NCBI RefSeq assembly: GCF_000817775.3
Contig: NZ_JTHE03000023.1
Location: 1-64,000, forward strand
DNA length: 64,000 nucleotides
Direction of reading: 5' to 3'
Source of the DNA: Lyngbya confervoides BDU141951
GTDB taxonomy: Bacteria; Cyanobacteriota; Cyanobacteriia; Thermosynechococcales; Thermosynechococcaceae
Part shown: piece after piece, positions 1-7,111 of the stretch
How positions within the stretch are numbered: position 1 is the first letter of the stretch
Layout of the letters: each line of letters starts with the position of its first letter
The notes under the pieces: model-generated
The model's database searches: none
Seen by the model: only the letters and a program-made list of their open reading frames with translations
What the model was told of the DNA's origin: nothing
Program-made: the position numbers and the translations under genes

Positions 1-219
1 GAGCTGCTGCTGAATATAGCGATCAAGGCCCATAGACTCAAGGCGCTGTAAATCCCAGGGAGAGGGACCCAACCCCAGTCGATTCAGAACGTGAAGGGCA
101 CGAGTGCTCTGGGAACCCGATGAATGGATCGCCATCGTTTGGGCAATCAGCTGCTGGCTGGCATCAGCCCCAAAGGCAGCAGAAGCCATCCCGGGGGTCG
201 CGGCGGCATTGGGGTCCAA
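1..219 (-). CDS. DUF1800 family protein, N-terminal fragment (cut by window edge)
   Basis: Only the first 73 codons are in the window; the gene runs off the left edge. The translation carries the opening signature of DUF1800 proteins: an RALHVLNRLGLGPSPWDLQR stretch followed by a GLDRYIQQQL-like segment. DUF1800 proteins are large, often exported, of unknown biochemical role, and frequently encoded beside DUF1501 proteins. The start is taken as TTG at 219, because a perfect AGGAGGT (232-226) lies 6 bases upstream; an in-frame ATG further in has no such signal. No signal peptide is obvious in the first 30 residues, which are Ala-rich. Family assignment is confident from the motif; function is unknown. 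Confidence 0.75.
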   Translation of the reverse strand, partial: MDPNAAATPGMASAAFGADASQQLIAQTMAIHSSGSQSTRALHVLNRLGLGPSPWDLQRLESMGLDRYIQQQL

Positions 220-232
220 GGGGATACCTCCT
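217..232 (-). promoter_or_regulatory. Shine-Dalgarno sequence and TTG start of the DUF1800 gene
   Basis: AGGAGGT at 232-226 followed by 6 bases and TTG at 219-217. It is one of the strongest ribosome-binding sites in the window and decides the start of the truncated gene. Confidence 0.7.
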
Positions 233-369
233 CAAAGAAAACAATCGGGGAAGATTTAGGCGATCTCTATCCTTTGGGACGCAACCCAGGAATTGAGGGT
301 TCCAACCCCATCTAATCGGCTATTCTAACAATCCGGTTTGTCTTTGCGAAAATTCTCTCTAGAAAGCGG

Positions 370-837
370 TCAACGGTTTTGATGCTTTAACATTCGCTGC
401 ATGTCGCGGTTGTCCTGGCGCTTTTTTAGGTCCTCACGCTTGTCATAGAGCTTTTTACCCCGCGCCAGGCCCAGGGAAACTTTCACCCAGCCGCGTTTCA
501 GGTACATTTTTAGCGGCACCAGGGTCAATCCCTGCTGTTCCGTTTGTCCAATGAGCTTGCGAATTTCGCCGCGATGCAGAAGCAGCTTGCGATCGCGCCG
601 GGGCTCATGGTTGTAGTAGCTCCCCACGTTGGTGGAGGGAGAAATGTGCACATTGAGCAGAAACACTTCCCCCTCCTTGACGCGGGCATAGCCATCGCGT
701 AGGTTGACCCGCCCGGCCCGGATAGATTTCACCTCGGTTCCCGTCAGCTCAATCCCGGCTTCGTACACCTCCAGGATCTCATACTGAAAGCGGGCTTTAC
801 GATTGTCGGCAATTACTTTGTAGGATGTGTCGCTCAT
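370..837 (-). CDS. smpB: SsrA-binding protein SmpB
   Basis: 155 residues, the normal SmpB length. SmpB binds tmRNA and brings it to stalled ribosomes for trans-translation in the cytoplasm. Diagnostic features are the N-terminal IADNRKARFQYEI region, the TGTEVKSIRAGRVNLRDGY core of the OB-fold, and the basic C-terminal tail (KKLYDKREDLKKR), which enters the decoding centre. The ATG at 837 fits the family start. It is a single-gene unit between the DUF1800 gene, which lies downstream on the same strand after a gap of about 150 bases, and the divergent TRAP-binding protein gene. The partner tmRNA gene was not seen in this window. Confidence 0.97.
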   Translation of the reverse strand: MSDTSYKVIADNRKARFQYEILEVYEAGIELTGTEVKSIRAGRVNLRDGYARVKEGEVFLLNVHISPSTNVGSYYNHEPRRDRKLLLHRGEIRKLIGQTEQQGLTLVPLKMYLKRGWVKVSLGLARGKKLYDKREDLKKRQDNRDMQRMLKHQNR

Positions 838-1003
838 ACCCTCATCCTACGTCAAGGTTCAGCATTTCGGGCACCCTTTCTCGCCCTCAATCCGGGATCC
901 ACGCAGCTTGATGATTTGAGATTTCAAGGCGGCAGCACCGGGGGATGATTGCGGTTCCTTCCCTCAAGGAGTAAAAATAAACCAGCCCTCATGAGCAGCA
1001 TCT

Positions 1004-2122
1004 ATGCAGCGTCGTCACCTGATCACAGGAGCAGCCGGAGCAACCGCAGCGGTGGGACTCAGTGGCTGCATTCGGATTCGTCGCATGACCTCCCGCACCA
1101 CCAGCAGCCTGCCTTCCCTCCGCTGGCGCATGGCCACAAGCTGGCCCAAATCCCTGGATACCATTTTTGGGGGAGCGGAAACCATTTGCCGACGGGTGGC
1201 CGAGATGACGGACAATCGCTTTATCATTACCCCATTTGCGGCCGGAGAAGTGGTGCCGGGACTACAGGTCCTCGATGCTGTGCAGGCGGGCACCGTCGAA
1301 TGCGGTCACAGCGCCAGCTACTATTACATCGGCAAAAATCCCACCCTGGTGTTTGGCACCTCAGTGCCCTTTGGCCTCAACGCCCAGCAGCAAAATTCCT
1401 GGCTTTACCAGGGTGGGGGTCTTGAAGCACTGCAAAACCTTTATCGGGACTTTAGCATCATTAACTTCCCTGCCGGCAACACTGGTCCCCAAATGGGGGG
1501 CTGGTTCAAGCGCCCCATCCAAACCCTAACGGATCTGCAGGGGTTGAAAATGCGCATTCCCGGCATGGGCGGTAAGGTCATGGCAAGTTTGGGCGTCAAT
1601 GTGCAGGTTCTGCCGGGAAGCGAGATTTATTTGGCCCTAGATCGCGGAGCCATTGATGCCGCCGAATGGGTCGGCCCCTACGATGATGAAATTTTAGGCC
1701 TGCACAAGGCCGCAAGATATTATTACTATCCAGGCTGGTGGGAGCCCGGCCCCACTCTGGAAGCCCAGGTGAATCTGGCGGCCTGGAACAAGCTTCCTGC
1801 CGAATATCAAGCGGTGTTCAAGACGGCTTGCTTTGAGGCCAATTTGAGCATGCTCTCACGCTACGATGCCCTCAATGGCGATGCCTTGGGCCGGTTAACC
1901 CAGGGCGGCACCCAGCTAACGGCCTATAGTCCAGCGATTCTCACGGCGGCCCAGCAGGCCGCCTTTGAGATCTATGAAGACACTGCCCGCACTGACGCCA
2001 CCTTCAAAACGGTCTTTGAGCAGTGGCGTGCGTTTCGCACTCAAGTGTATCGCTGGAACAAAATCAATGCCCTCAGCTTTGACAACTTTGCGATCGCTGC
2101 CCTGCAAGCGGAGCCAGAGTGA
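1004..2122 (+). CDS. TRAP transporter solute-binding protein (DctP family), TakP-like lipoprotein
   Basis: 372 residues. The N-terminus has a twin-arginine start ([12 protein letters not shown]) followed by LSGC, so export through Tat with lipid attachment at Cys22 is likely. The body is a DctP-type (SBP family 7) fold: the segments [32 protein letters not shown] and [14 protein letters not shown], plus a WWEPGPTLE stretch, resemble the alpha-keto-acid binding protein TakP. TRAP binding proteins deliver carboxylates or other organic acids to DctQ/DctM membrane subunits. No dctQ or dctM lies nearby, so its partner must be elsewhere or it works alone. The ligand cannot be read from sequence. 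ATG 1004 is chosen because the signal sequence begins there. Confidence 0.88.
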   Translation: MQRRHLITGAAGATAAVGLSGCIRIRRMTSRTTSSLPSLRWRMATSWPKSLDTIFGGAETICRRVAEMTDNRFIITPFAAGEVVPGLQVLDAVQAGTVECGHSASYYYIGKNPTLVFGTSVPFGLNAQQQNSWLYQGGGLEALQNLYRDFSIINFPAGNTGPQMGGWFKRPIQTLTDLQGLKMRIPGMGGKVMASLGVNVQVLPGSEIYLALDRGAIDAAEWVGPYDDEILGLHKAARYYYYPGWWEPGPTLEAQVNLAAWNKLPAEYQAVFKTACFEANLSMLSRYDALNGDALGRLTQGGTQLTAYSPAILTAAQQAAFEIYEDTARTDATFKTVFEQWRAFRTQVYRWNKINALSFDNFAIAALQAEPE

Positions 2123-2222
2123 GGGCTTGACGGCCCAGACCAGGCAGCGGTGACCAGTGAGAGGGAGACAAGCCATAAGGTGTAGGTTATCTTGGGCTGA
2201 TTCGGGAAGCGGGGGGCCTAGG

Positions 2223-2264
2223 CCAGTCGATCTAGACCAGTCGATCTAGGCCAGTCGATCTAGA
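2223..2264. repeat. 14-bp tandem repeat, three copies, spanning the mtfA-like stop codon
   Basis: Three consecutive copies of ccagtcgatctaga (2223-2236, 2237-2250 with one change, 2251-2264). The stop codon of the minus-strand M90 peptidase gene (2248-2246) lies inside the middle copy. The unit is not a multiple of three, so each extra copy lies downstream of, or defines, the stop. Confidence 0.9.
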
Positions 2265-3064
2265 CCGTAGTAGGTCCGCAACAAATGATAGAGGTCTCGC
2301 TGTTGGCGAAACAGCTGCTGGGGCTTTTCAAAGAAGGCTTCCGTGGCCACCGCAAAGAATTCTGCGGGACTGCTGGCGCCATAGGGGTCTAAAACCGTAG
2401 GTCGTCCCCGCTGCACGTCGGCGCACAGCTGTCGATAGGCGCGGGTCATCACGGTGGCCCAGGCCGAATAGGCCTCTGACTGGGCCAATCGGGGCACCCC
2501 TTCGGTAGGCCCCTCCGCCTGATCCAGCTGGTGGGCAAACTCATGTAGAACCACGTTACGCCCATCCTGCCATTGCCCCAGATCGCGCTGCACCTGATCC
2601 CAGGCCAAAACCAACTGATCGCGGGACCAGGACTCTCCCAGGCGAACCTCCTGGCGCTCCTCCACCATGCCTCCCCCCACCGGCAAGCGATGCCTGACCC
2701 GGTAGGCCGTGGGATAAAGCAAAATTGTCTTGAGCTGGGGAAAATAGCGATGGTTCTGGGAAAAGAGCAGCAGAGCCGCGATGGCCAGGATCTGGATTTT
2801 CATCTCTAGCGTCACCACCAGGCCATTGCAGCCAATAAACTGCTTTTCCGCCAACAGAACCTGGATGGATTCCTGGATCTGCCCCTGAAGATCGGCGGGG
2901 ATTTGGTCATAGAAGGGAATGGTGGCGCGCACCGTGGCCAGCCACTGCGCGGGAAAGGGGCTGGCTCGGAGGCGACGACGGCGCCAGTTTTTCCAAACCG
3001 GGTAGCCAAAAATCACTCCCAGGCTCACGCCCATCACCGTCAACACAACCAGCAGGGCGGTCAT
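2246..3064 (-). CDS. M90 family zinc peptidase, MtfA-like
   Basis: 272 residues, membrane-anchored by an N-terminal hydrophobic segment (about residues 2-22). It has the zinc-binding HEFAH at about residues 174-178 and the downstream DQAEG segment typical of MtfA (DUF980, peptidase family M90). In E. coli MtfA responds to the Mlc regulator and links to the glucose phosphotransferase system; cyanobacteria lack that context, so here only a metallopeptidase role is inferred. Its ATG overlaps the stop of the upstream acetyltransferase gene by four bases (ATGA), indicating translational coupling in a two-gene operon. The 3' end falls in a 14-bp triplicate repeat. Confidence 0.88.
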   Translation of the reverse strand: MTALLVVLTVMGVSLGVIFGYPVWKNWRRRRLRASPFPAQWLATVRATIPFYDQIPADLQGQIQESIQVLLAEKQFIGCNGLVVTLEMKIQILAIAALLLFSQNHRYFPQLKTILLYPTAYRVRHRLPVGGGMVEERQEVRLGESWSRDQLVLAWDQVQRDLGQWQDGRNVVLHEFAHQLDQAEGPTEGVPRLAQSEAYSAWATVMTRAYRQLCADVQRGRPTVLDPYGASSPAEFFAVATEAFFEKPQQLFRQQRDLYHLLRTYYGLDRLA

Positions 3065-3513
3065 GGTGAAGTATCGGAGACGAGATGGAGAGACATGGCC
3101 TGGTGTTCCAGACCGGCTTCGTGAAAAATTTCGCCGACCGGATGAAATCCCAGGCGATCATAGAAGGGCACTGTGGGAGATTGGGCATGCAGGACAATCT
3201 CTACATAGCCCTGCTGCCGCCCATAGGCGATCGCCGTGTAAACCAGCTCACTGCCAATCCCCTGCTGGCGATAGTCCGGCAGCACCGCCAGCCGCTCTAG
3301 CTTCAGGCGCCTCGGGCCAATTTCGCGCAAACGAGCCACGCCCACGGGTTGCCGATCCAGGGAGGCCAGCACATGAACTGCCTCAGAATCCTTGCCGTCC
3401 CAGTCTAGGGCGGGGTCAATGCCCTGCTCTTGGCCAAAAACGCGATGGCGGATCCCAGAAATGCTTTGGGCTTCAGCGACAAACAAACAAGTTTTAATGG
3501 TCAAGGAAGCCAT
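3061..3513 (-). CDS. GNAT family N-acetyltransferase
   Basis: 150 residues covering one complete GNAT domain. Motif A is visible as LERLAVLPDYRQQGIGSELV, the acetyl-CoA pyrophosphate-binding loop (RxxGxG-type), followed by the C-terminal VPFYDRLGFHPVGE motif common to ElaA/YjcF-type acetyltransferases. It would transfer an acetyl group from acetyl-CoA to an amine; the substrate is unknown. It is the first gene of a pair with the M90 peptidase, which it overlaps by 4 bases. The pairing is compact but does not by itself explain the function. Confidence 0.88.
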   Translation of the reverse strand: MASLTIKTCLFVAEAQSISGIRHRVFGQEQGIDPALDWDGKDSEAVHVLASLDRQPVGVARLREIGPRRLKLERLAVLPDYRQQGIGSELVYTAIAYGRQQGYVEIVLHAQSPTVPFYDRLGFHPVGEIFHEAGLEHQAMSLHLVSDTSP

Positions 3514-3940
3514 AATCAGACAACTAAGGAGGCGGGAATCAGGGATTTGCAGGAGGTAACGTCAACGGACAGCTTTTTTCGGACAGCCTCCCGGAAACTA
3601 CATAGCCGTCTCCCTCAACGTTATCCCCAGCTTGCACAACCCCCAATCTGTAATATAGGCGAGCCTTCCCTCTGCTGCCAGGCCTCACCTAGACTGCAAT
3701 GAGTTCGCAAATCTCATCCCGAGCCCCTGGGCAGAAGCTGCGATCTCGATTTTTATTTGGCTAATTTTAAATACTGCTCTTTTCAAAGGTGGAAATTAAG
3801 CGGGCGAGATGATCCTTTTCTGAATGAATTGGGCAACCTGGCAACATAATTTACCAGTTTTGTCATAGATTGGGCGGCTTTTATTGTTTCTAAATAATAT
3901 TAGCCTTTCTTCCTATGAATTAATTGCCATGGAGGGGAAA
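3514..3940. other. AT-rich intergenic region upstream of the decarboxylase fusion
   Basis: About 430 bases between divergent genes. No open reading frame of interest was found. The segment from about 3755 to 3930 is noticeably richer in A+T than the surrounding DNA, as expected for a promoter region, but no clear -10/-35 pair could be fixed by eye. Confidence 0.5.
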
Positions 3941-5686
3941 ATGACGCATCAAGTATTAAAGGGAAACCTAAAAGTTTTAGACCGAACTCTTCCCTCCCGT
4001 TCTCAAGGGACTGCCTGGTACCAACAGCTTGATATCCAGGCCATTGCTCACCGATATTCAACCCCGCTTTACATCACCAATCAGGCGCGGATTGTTCAAA
4101 ATCTTAGGGCCTATCAGGATCTATTGGGCGAGACTAAAAATGTCTACTTTCCGGTCAAGGTCAATCCTTGCTTAGCCACCTTCAAGCTGCTAGCCAAGCT
4201 GGGATGTAGTGCAGATTGTGCTTCCCGTCGCGAGGTTCAACTTGCGCGACTCGCTGGTGTGCCGGAGACTCAATTAAGTTACTATTCCCCGGCCCTGGAT
4301 CTGAACTTGGCGATCACGTTACTGAGCAACGGGGGCAGTGTGGTCATTGATTCCCCTTCAGCCCTGAGGGCGTTATCAGACCACCTAGAGGGCAAGGACT
4401 TTCCCGGAAAGCTGTTGCTGCGCGTGAATCCTCCCCTCTATCACAGCTACCGCGGAACAGCCGACTATCAAAAACACACCGCCCACGGACATGAGTCCAG
4501 TCAATTTGGTCTCCCTAGCGAAGAGGTCATTCCCTTTCTCAATTCAACAACGCTTCCCTTTTCCGGACTTCACATCCATGTGGGCACCCAAATGGACAAC
4601 GTTGAGGTTTTTCAAGAAAGTTTGGAGGCGCTGCATGAGCTGTGCGATGTCATCCATGCCATTACCCCTCACAGGATTGTCGAGCTGAATTTAGGGGGAG
4701 GATTAGGCGTTGCGGCCCACGCAGGCGAACGGTTTCCCCTGATCTCTGACTTGGCGAAGGCTCTACAGGACCGATTCCGGCCAGAACTCACCTATAAAAT
4801 GGAGCCAGGCAACGCCCTGTTCGGAGATGCCACGGTGCTGTTGACCCAGGTCATGACTCGTAAATCGTCTCGCGGTAAAGGCTGGGCCATTGTTAATGTT
4901 GGCACCGATCAGCTGTTGAAAGTGACCCTGGCTGGATTTGCCCAGGAGATTCTGCGCGCTGACGGCACCCCCCTGCCCAGAAGCGGCATGGACAGTATTG
5001 CTGGCCCCCTGTGCTTTGCGGGGGATATTCTTCTCCCTGAAACGGACCTCAGCGGGATAGAAGAAGGCGATGTCCTGCTCCTGCCTAAGGTGGGGGCCTA
5101 TTGTCGGTCAATTGGCAACCGTTTCAACGGCCAGACCGAACCCGCCATGCTGATGGTGGATGAGGACCAGGAACTAGGATTGGTGTATGGGCCGGAAGAC
5201 CCCTATTGGCAGCCGGTGATCCAAAGCTTTCAGCCAGCTGCCCTGGAGGAATTGCCGGGGGAGGCAAAGCCCTTTACCCCAGAACAATTTAATCAACTCC
5301 GTAGCGTCTATCTCCATCAGGAATGCAGCCAGGACCGCTATACCTTTCATGAGTGCATCAGAGTTGCCCCAGGTCAGTATGAAATGAGTATTGAAGTCCA
5401 CTCCTCCGTGGCGTTCATTTCGGCCCCCACCGTCATGAGAATCATTTCTGATGCTGCCGTAGCTGTGATTATCGATAGCTTGGGATGCGAAGAGAAGACC
5501 ATTTCGGTCTGGGGCAGTCGCTTTAACGTCTCTCTCAAGAGTCTTTTGCGGTCAAAGCGACGACATCGCCTCCGCATTCATCTCACAGAGAGAACGCAAT
5601 CCCCCCACTCTAAAAACCAAGAACTCATTGCCTACTGGCAACTGGGAGAGGGGGCCGGGTCTGGCAATATTCTGGCTCTGGTCTAA
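3941..5686 (+). CDS. PLP fold-III decarboxylase (LysA-like) fused to an FcoT-like hot-dog domain
   Basis: 581 residues from ATG 3941, chosen because GGAGGGG (3931-3937) sits just upstream; an ATG at 3929 and a TTG at 3884 lack a ribosome site. Residues 1-430 are an alanine-racemase-fold, diaminopimelate-decarboxylase-like enzyme: PLP lysine K73 in FPVKVNP, HIHVGTQ (211-217), GGG (252-254), GAYC with C388. Two substrate-side motifs differ from true LysA: EPGR is EPGN (288-291), and the usual C-E-S-x-D motif is GPLCFAGD (355-362). Residues about 450-581 resemble the FcoT-like thioesterase hot-dog of mycobacterial Rv0098, with a matching GSRF segment and an ending YWQLGEGAGSGNI. Inference: decarboxylation of an unusual amino acid coupled to an acyl-thioester step. 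No biosynthetic cluster is adjacent. Confidence 0.8.
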   Translation: MTHQVLKGNLKVLDRTLPSRSQGTAWYQQLDIQAIAHRYSTPLYITNQARIVQNLRAYQDLLGETKNVYFPVKVNPCLATFKLLAKLGCSADCASRREVQLARLAGVPETQLSYYSPALDLNLAITLLSNGGSVVIDSPSALRALSDHLEGKDFPGKLLLRVNPPLYHSYRGTADYQKHTAHGHESSQFGLPSEEVIPFLNSTTLPFSGLHIHVGTQMDNVEVFQESLEALHELCDVIHAITPHRIVELNLGGGLGVAAHAGERFPLISDLAKALQDRFRPELTYKMEPGNALFGDATVLLTQVMTRKSSRGKGWAIVNVGTDQLLKVTLAGFAQEILRADGTPLPRSGMDSIAGPLCFAGDILLPETDLSGIEEGDVLLLPKVGAYCRSIGNRFNGQTEPAMLMVDEDQELGLVYGPEDPYWQPVIQSFQPAALEELPGEAKPFTPEQFNQLRSVYLHQECSQDRYTFHECIRVAPGQYEMSIEVHSSVAFISAPTVMRIISDAAVAVIIDSLGCEEKTISVWGSRFNVSLKSLLRSKRRHRLRIHLTERTQSPHSKNQELIAYWQLGEGAGSGNILALV

Positions 5687-5782
5687 TCCCCCCTCCAATA
5701 CATACATGGCCGCTGGATGTCTTGGATCCATTGCGGCCTCCTGGCTCGGCAGTGTTGGATTGGGGGGAAGCCTTGATTTAGA

Positions 5783-6079
5783 TCATCCCCCTTCCAGGAC
5801 CCCGTGCTGGGGGACATCGTGCTGGGTGTCTTGGCGTGAGTAAGGGTTGACTCGGTCCGCCCAGCCGCTGTCTGCGGCCCTCGGCCGGGGTAAATACTCG
5901 GTCCGGCAAACGGGCGACTCCGGGAATCGTTCTAAATAGACCTTTCCATGCAGATGCCGAATTGTAAACTGGGTACAAAAGTTATGGCGTGAATTAAAGT
6001 GACAACAGCCATCGCAAGTGGGAGGGATCGGGTGGATTTCCCCGACGGAGATAGAGTCGTTGCTGCGGTTTAAGCTCAT
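5783..6079 (-). CDS. Small cysteine-rich protein of unknown function
   Basis: 98 residues. The start is ATG 6079, preceded by AAGGA six bases upstream. The middle holds CDGCCHFNSRHNFC followed about 29 residues later by a PVCRTE segment, so five cysteines and several histidines could form a small metal site. The C-terminal third is Arg/Gln-rich and low in structure. I do not recognise the family. It lies about 170 bases downstream of ecfT on the same strand and could be co-transcribed, but the gap argues against tight coupling. The reading frame could be fortuitous; the ribosome site and the cysteine spacing favour a real gene. Confidence 0.5.
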   Translation of the reverse strand: MSLNRSNDSISVGEIHPIPPTCDGCCHFNSRHNFCTQFTIRHLHGKVYLERFPESPVCRTEYLPRPRAADSGWADRVNPYSRQDTQHDVPQHGVLEGG

Positions 6080-6250
6080 GTTCAATCCTTGCCTCCGCCC
6101 TTTCCATCAAGCCCTTACCCATGCCGTTGGGGCCAGGACTGACGCGGGTGGAGATATGTTTTCTAACCTCCCCCTCAATATTCCCACCGGGACAATTATT
6201 TTTGACAGCCAGAGAAAAAACCGCCTCGGACCAGAAAAACATTTGCCCCC

Positions 6251-7111
6251 TTAGATTTCTGGAAGCATCCAGGCAAACTGTCCCACTCCCCACTTGAAGT
6301 ATAGGCCAAAGGCACCGAGCCAGAAGAGGCTAAACCCAGCGATCGCCAGGTAATCGGCTAAGGTCATCACCGACTCGTGTAAATAGGTGCGATCGGAGCT
6401 ACCGGAGAAGGCCTTGGATTGAAGCACCACCTCCAGCTTTTGGGATTTAGATAGGGCGCCCAGAATCAGCGGCACGGCAATAGTGGCATAGACCCTCGCG
6501 CGGCGGACGGGCCCCATTTCCTCCAGAGCCAGTCCGCGTAGGCGCTGCGCCTGGATAATGGACTGTAGCTCATCAAATAAAAGCGGGAAAAAGCGCAGGG
6601 TTGAGGAAAAAATAAACACAATCTTGTAGGGAATCTTCAACTGCACCAGGGAGAGGATCATATTGTTGATATCCGTGGTGAAGACTCCCAGGGGCAGCAC
6701 TAAAATCATCGTCAAGGTTTTAAACGTCAGATTTAAACCATAGAGCGTGCCTTCCAGGGTTAAGCTAGATCCCCCCACCCCAGGCCAGGCAGAGGGCAGC
6801 GTCAACAGGGGCGTCAAGGTGGCGTGACCGGTGAGAGCCTTCACCTGCGTGACGTTAAAAAAGCCCATGCCTAACAGTAAAAGCAAATAAAGGGGCATGA
6901 GGACCTTCAAGATGGTGGCCAGATAGGTCCAGCGTACGCCCGCCAGCAAACAGGCTAGCAAAACCCCCAGCATGAGTCCGCCCCCCAGGAGGGGGCTTTC
7001 CCAGAGAAAGGCAACCCCAGTCAGGGTCACCATCATGGCGAGTTTGGTGCGAAAATCCCAGCGCGTGAAAATTGACTCACGGCTGACCGTTTGCCATTGA
7101 ACCTGTCCCAT
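6251..7111 (-). CDS. ECF transporter transmembrane protein EcfT (CbiQ-like)
   Basis: 286 residues with several hydrophobic segments and the cytoplasmic coupling region of EcfT proteins: AQRLRGLALEEMGPVRR near residue 190 and a second coupling helix around LQSKAFSGS. EcfT joins the ATPases to the substrate-binding S protein and transmits the conformational change. The second coupling motif departs from the common A-R-G form, carrying S-K-A instead. Its start overlaps the stop of the ATPase gene (position 7111), so the three genes S, A-A' and T form one operon read leftward. The substrate is not evident. Confidence 0.9.
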   Translation of the reverse strand: MGQVQWQTVSRESIFTRWDFRTKLAMMVTLTGVAFLWESPLLGGGLMLGVLLACLLAGVRWTYLATILKVLMPLYLLLLLGMGFFNVTQVKALTGHATLTPLLTLPSAWPGVGGSSLTLEGTLYGLNLTFKTLTMILVLPLGVFTTDINNMILSLVQLKIPYKIVFIFSSTLRFFPLLFDELQSIIQAQRLRGLALEEMGPVRRARVYATIAVPLILGALSKSQKLEVVLQSKAFSGSSDRTYLHESVMTLADYLAIAGFSLFWLGAFGLYFKWGVGQFAWMLPEI

